Below are positions 58,856 through 64,000 of a DNA stretch of 64,000 bases, one piece after another; position 1 is the stretch's first letter, and every line of letters begins with the position of its first letter. A program made the translations under genes and the position numbers. Origin of the DNA: Atherinomorus stipes (taxonomy: Eukaryota > Chordata > Actinopteri > Atheriniformes > Atherinidae); contig JALJCO010001348.1 of NCBI GenBank assembly GCA_023101725.1, positions 62,001 through 126,000 of the forward strand, given 5' to 3'. A model generated the notes under the pieces. That model made no database searches. It had not been told where the DNA came from and was given only the letters and a program-made list of their open reading frames with translations.

Positions 58856-59008
58856 CCAATCAGAGCGCAGCACAGGCTGGGAGTCTGCACCGAGGACCAA
58901 TCAGAGCGAGGCACAGGCTGGGAGTCTGCACCGAGGACCAATCAGAGCGAGGCACAGGCTGGGAGTCTGCACCGAGGACCAATCAGAGCGCAGCACAGGC
59001 TGGGAGAC
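58856..59008 (-). promoter_or_regulatory. 41-bp tandem repeat of CCAAT boxes upstream of the putative slc4a7 TATA box
   Basis: Four CCAATCAGAGCG cores start at 58,856, 58,897, 58,938 and 58,979, spaced exactly 41 bp (about four helical turns). Read from slc4a7 they are inverted CCAAT boxes at roughly -56, -97, -138 and -179 from a start predicted by the TATA box. ACCAATCAGAG is close to the NF-Y consensus. Confidence 0.6.
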
Positions 59009-60089
59009 TTCATAAAACCACTTGCGTTTACTCTGAGTTCCCAGTTAAGCCCCTCTCATTACCAGAATCTCCAGTTTCTTTGGATGAGGAACTGGGACTC
59101 AGTGAGACGACCGGTCTGAACGCATCAACGCATCATTTCACTGCTGCATGATTCAACTTCAGCCGATCACAAAGAACGAGTCCCGATAGAAACCGCATCA
59201 TGACGGACTGACAGGCTAGACAGAAAAACATTCAGTCCCGTTTCCAACGATTTCCCAATCACGACAAAGCCAGGCCCGTCTCCGGGCAAAAACACAACAT
59301 TTCCTGGTCTCCAGGAGTAACTGGAGCCTAACGGGACTTTTGTTGTTGGCTTTGTTCTGCTGACGTCTTCATCCAGGTGATGCAGGAACCTGCTTATCCC
59401 GACTGTGGGAGAAAATGTTGCAGGAATCCAATTTGTTGCAGGAGAAATAACTGAAGTGTCACGTTTCCGTGTGTGCAGTCTGGGTCTGCATCTGTAAACA
59501 ATAAATGCTTTCCAGTTACTACAACGATCCTCTGGAGATCCCCCCCCCCCCGACGGCACCTCCTGCTGCATGCCAGGTCTTTCTTTCCCACTAAACTCAG
59601 GAATTCTAATAAGAATCATCTACAAGCTGCTACATGAGCACAGACTGCATGTTTTTATCGCAGAAACACTCCTGTGGGTGTCAGACACCGCAGAGATCCA
59701 GCCAGACCTCCAACCACCCACAACTTTACTCACTTTAATCTGCCAGAAACCAGTTTTCCTCCTGCAGCGTCTCGCTTTCACTCACAGATCCTCACAAACA
59801 ACAACAACAACAACGGCGGCGGATCAGGTGTTGCTTCCAGAGAACAGCTGCACCTGCAGCGAAGCGAAGCACGCTGAACGTTTGCATCCAGTTTGATGCA
59901 ACCTGCAGGGAAATGATCTCATCTCTGCACGTGACCACAACAAGCCGAGTTTGGGAGCCGGCTGAGAGGAAATCCTCTCACTTCATTACACTCCGTCTGG
60001 AGGCCGCCGGCACGGACACAAACGCACGTTTACAGCCTCAGACCTGCTACAGCTGCTTCTCATATTCTCATCTGACCCGGCTTCATGTT
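59009..60089. other. upstream of the putative slc4a7 promoter, no gene seen
   Basis: Moderately GC-rich unique sequence. Open frames here (for example minus 59,167-59,619) show no recognisable domain. It could hold regulatory sequence. Confidence 0.45.
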
Positions 60090-61068
60090 TAACAGCGTCC
60101 TGATGAGGTGGAACGGGAGATTCTCATCAGGATGAGGTGGAACGGGAGATTCTCATCAGGATGAGGCGGAACGGGAGATTCTCATCAGGATGAGGTGGAA
60201 CGGGAGATTCTCATCAGGATGAGGTGGAACCGGAGATTCTCATCATGATGAGGTGGAACGGGAGATTCTCATCACGATGAGGTGGAACCGGAGATTCTCA
60301 TCACGATGAGGTGGAACGGGAGATTCTCATCAGGATGAGGTGGAACGGGAGATTCTCATCAGGATGAGGTGGAACGGGAGATTTTCATCACGATGAGGTG
60401 GAACGGGAGATTCTCATCCTGATGAGGTGGAACCGGAGATTCTCATCACGATGAGGTGGAACGGGAGATTCTCATCACGATGAGGTGGAACGGGAGATTC
60501 TCATCACGATGAGGTGGAACGGGAGATTCTCATCACGATGAGGTGGAACGGGAGATTCTCATCACGATGAGGTGGAACGGGAGATTCTCATCAGGATGAG
60601 ATGGACGGGAGATTCTCATCATGATGAGGTGGAACGGGAGATTCTCATCACGATGAGGTGGAACAGGAGATTCTCATCACGATGAGGTGGAACGGGAGAT
60701 TCTCATCACGATGAGGTGGAACGGGAGATTCTCATCATGATGAGATGGACGGGAGATTCTCATCATGATGAGGTGGAACGGGAGATTCTCATCACGATGA
60801 GGTGGAACGGGAGATTCTCATCACGATGAGGTGGAACCGGAGATTCTCATCACGATGAGGTGGAACCGGAGATTCTCATCATGATGAGATGGAACCGGAG
60901 ATTCTCATCACGATGAGGTGGAACGGGAGATTCTCATCATGATGAGGGTGGAACGGGAGTTTCTCATCATGATGGATGTGAACGGGAGATTCTCATCATG
61001 ATGAGGTGGAACGGGAGATTCTCATCATGATGAGGTGGAACGGGAGTTTCTCATCATGATGAGGTGGA
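60090..61068. repeat. 29-bp minisatellite, about 33 units
   Basis: The unit is GATGAGGTGGAACGGGAGAT followed by TCTCATCAC. Junctions form CTCATCATGATGAG, a 14-bp perfect palindrome, in units carrying the AT variant. Confidence 0.97.
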
Positions 61069-61740
61069 ATGGACCTGCATTCTCTCTGATGCCCTCATGT
61101 CAGTATGGAGCAAAACCTCTTGAACCAGCTTCAGTTCAGAGGAAGTTAAGTATTTAAAAACCCAAATGAAAGTTAAACATCACACAAAGAGTCTGGATTC
61201 CCGGGAGACCAGAGACGTATCTGCAGCTCGAGCTCTCGCTTCCATATTAGGAGGCTCGGCTGAGAGGAAGGTCCTCGTGGAGCCACATCTGGACTCCAGC
61301 CGTGTTTACGGAAACACGCCAGGAACTGTGGGAAAATTCACACCACACGGGAAGCTGCTTTTCATGAGCCCCTGAAGTCTGCCTCTCCACCGGCACACAG
61401 AGATGGTCCGACCGGCCGCCGGCCTCTGGTGGGTCCCAGAAACAAGACCCGACATCTCTTTAATGAGGGGAAATAAACATGCTGTTCACGGTGTCGAGCA
61501 GTCGTCTCCCTCACTGAGGAGCATCCCAGCAGTTCAGCCAATTCCTCCCATTTAAAGAAAGGAACTTTATATCCTCCTGGAGGAAAGAACCAGCCTTTAT
61601 GAAACCAGGCCATTTTCATTCATAAGTCGCATTTACAGCCGTTACAGTCGAACAACGGTCTGCAGTGAAATAATAAAAACAAAAAAATGTCAACTGTGTG
61701 TTTACAGAGTGCAGCAGAACAGTAGCAGGTTAATACTGTA
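61069..61740. other. no gene seen
   Basis: Unique sequence. Frames at 61,166-61,375 (+) and 61,362-61,619 (-) have no recognisable content. Confidence 0.45.
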
Positions 61741-62585
61741 CAACACTGCAAAACTCAAATCTTACCAAATATATTTTTCTCATTTCTAGTCAAAGTATCT
61801 CATCACACCCCCCCACACACACACACACCTCATCAATAAGACAAAATTACTTCAAGAGAAACTTTTCAGTGAGATAAAGGAACTTGTTTTAAAGGCCTCC
61901 TTCCACTGAAAACCCGTTTAAATGCTCCTTCTGAAATACGGAGGGTTTCCCCTTGTTTACTTACACATGCTGACTTGCTAGCGTTGCGTTCCCCCCAGTC
62001 GGCTGTGCTTCCTCATCAGAGAAACAATACGAAGAAAAGAGCGAATCGGGAACAGCCTCGCACTTCTACGTCACATTGCAAATAGCGTATCCCACGTGGG
62101 GTTTCTATCTGTCCATTGGAAGGCAGGTAACCCTCCACTACACACTAGAAGTAAAGACGGCACGACTGTAGCTTCGGAGTTGAGAAGCTAATTAGCTAAC
62201 TGTTTGTTAGCATGGCGGAACAAACTTGTTTGTCGGCTCTATTTCCTGTCTGTTACAAAATAAGAGCGGAGGGCGGAGCTTCCTTCATACACTGATGGGA
62301 GGCAGCCAATCAGACGGAGATTCATGAGAAGGACCCGGAAAAGCTGCCGTTGGACCACAAGCCTCTCTTCTAGTATACAAATAGAGCCGGATACAAAGAT
62401 ACCAGAAGGTTTTTTTAAACAGAAACGATGCAGAATGCATTCAATAATAATGGAGAACACAGAAATATTAATGAAATGACCACGGAAGTACAACTTTAAG
62501 ACAATGCATCTTCTTTAAAGAAATCTTATCAAGAAAATTTTGCTTGTTCCATTGGCAGAATTTTTTTTGCTTATTATAAGCAAAA
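61741..62585. mobile_element. dispersed repeat split by a TTAA-flanked insert
   Basis: The outer parts match 55,311-55,560. The central 61,893-62,495 is absent from that copy and is bounded by TTAA on both sides (61,889-61,892 and 62,496-62,499), so a 603-bp element appears to have inserted here. Confidence 0.7.
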
Positions 62586-64000
62586 CAATCTTTCCCACTG
62601 TTAAAGTAAAGCTCCACGCTGGCCCACATCAGCAGCCGATCCCACCTCAGGGTCACACATGCTTCTCATGTTTGAAATTTACCACACAGGCTCTCTGATG
62701 TGCTATCTCGCTGTCGTCATCCCTGCTTTCTGTCGTCACGGTGACCATCTGAAGATAAGCTCGCACTCCTGCATGAGACGGTGTTGAATCATGGGATGCA
62801 CGGGGTCGGCTGCAGGCAACTAGTCTGCACATGACACACCACGTCCAGCACACAGTTTCCAGACTGAATCAGCGCTCACATCTCTGAATGTGCCGGTAAT
62901 CACCAAGTCAAAGAAGCCCTGTTCCCCTAGAGGAGCAAATAAAAGAGCCAATCAGAGCGGGAGGGGCGGGGCTAAAGATGGTGAGGTCATTGTGATTTGT
63001 CAGACAGAGCAAATAAGTTCAGTTCAGACTTTGTTCTGATGATTTACAGCAAAAACGTCAGTGGAAAGCCACTGATTCAGTTTTTGTTCCATTAAAGTTC
63101 CAGAATTTCAGAGAATATTTCTGACCAGTCATCATTTTATAAACTCATATTCCAAGTTTGGGTAATGTTGTACACACGTTGTTTAAAATGACTGTCGATC
63201 ACTGTGCAGATTTTTATTCTGGCTGAAATCTTAAAGAACTCACTGAACTGGCACGTCATGGTGCCACTATTCTAGCATGTTTTAAAGTTATCCCTGTAAC
63301 TTTTGACTCAGATTTTAATCCTAAAATGAGCAGTATTAGATGATTTTTTTGGGGGGGCAAATATATAGTGAGTGATGTGTGTTGGCGTCAGAGCGGGCTG
63401 CCCTCTGCAGAAACCAGACATCGTTACTTTGGGGAGGCGGGCCGTCGATGTAAAGCAAGTTGTTTTCGGCTCCTCTTCCGTAAACACAGAAAGCTCTACT
63501 CGTGCTACTTCCTCTCATTACTCGAAGCTTTTCGTGGCGGAACAAAGTAAAAAGGTGAAAGTGACGTCTGAGCAGGCCAGAAAAAGAAAGAGGCGTATGA
63601 GCTGCCGATAGTTTCCTGTTAGCGAAATGCGGCTGGAAGATAATTACTATAGAGAGAAGCTAACGTGACTTAACAATTGTGGCTGGTTTGCAGCAATAAA
63701 TGAGTCTCTGTAATTCATATAAATATCAAAGAAGTAACAGATCGATCAGCAGTTTGCTTGGTTTAGTTGTTTGGTTTTTTTTGGCTGTTCATTAGGAAGC
63801 AGAGCCACTGTAATGTCCCGTAATCTGAGCTAATCCAGACGTTCTCATAACAAACATGAGTTTGGCCAAAGTTCGACTTCATTCAGAGCACAAAACTACA
63901 ACTTGGTTTTCGTGGCCGGTTTCGACTGCGCATTTATCTTTGCACTGTGCGTTTGTGTGTGTGATGTTTCCTATTCAGCTACGTAGTTACAATTCAATGA
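62586..64000. other. no gene seen
   Basis: Mixed unique and repeat-like sequence. 62,948 has CCAATCAGAGCG followed by GGAGGGGCGGGGC, a CCAAT and GC-box pair that could be promoter-like. Frames at 63,336-63,611 lack recognisable domains. Confidence 0.4.

Noticed and set aside
1..64000. CRISPR-like arrays
   Set aside because: The repeats have no unique spacers and the DNA is vertebrate with spliced genes.

Overview
The window is genomic DNA from a ray-finned (teleost) fish. A vertebrate intron-exon gene is present, together with secreted globular-head C1q exons of the kind expanded in fish. There are also Tc1-type transposons, many terminal-inverted-repeat MITEs, a fish-type LINE 3' tail, and very many microsatellites and minisatellites. 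Nothing prokaryotic or viral was seen. The species cannot be named from sequence alone.

One gene organises the window. slc4a7 (NBCn1, electroneutral Na+/HCO3- cotransporter) runs on the minus strand from about 58,643 to 3,275. I placed 24 constitutive exons plus one 366-bp alternative cassette exon by splice sites, reading phase and family similarity. The joined frame stays open for 1,101 codons, or 1,223 with the cassette. Exon 1 and the promoter (an inverted CCAAT-box repeat followed by TATAAATA) are proposals. The last exon may be spliced to a further exon left of the window.

A 17.6-kb intron of slc4a7 (12,954-30,586) holds a plus-strand C1q-domain locus, nested and antisense. It has two homologous four-exon C1q cassettes (19,211-21,621 and 22,797-28,775). 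The first has lost the stop codon found in the second, and the second has a splice acceptor where a signal peptide would be. Splicing them in phase predicts a secreted protein of about 380 residues with two C1q heads. Its promoter and signal-peptide exon were duplicated about 2.9 kb upstream (16,344), and that copy has no exons of its own.

The rest is repeats. About 17 unrelated minisatellite arrays with units of 15-52 bp occupy roughly 20 kb, mostly slc4a7 introns. The largest are 39 bp at 1-3,274, 16 bp at 4,662-7,146, 50 bp at 14,210-16,065 and 17,940-18,915, 49 bp at 34,221-36,248, and 27 bp at 39,579-45,650. Several arrays or CA repeats lie within a few bases of splice sites. One array (25,259-25,934) is made of the end of a MITE. 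Transposons are nested in one another, including two insertions flanked by TTAA. Right of 59,010 I see no gene, only a 29-bp array and transposon debris.

The very long open frames through the arrays come from unit lengths divisible by three, or from three units making whole codons. They are not genes.
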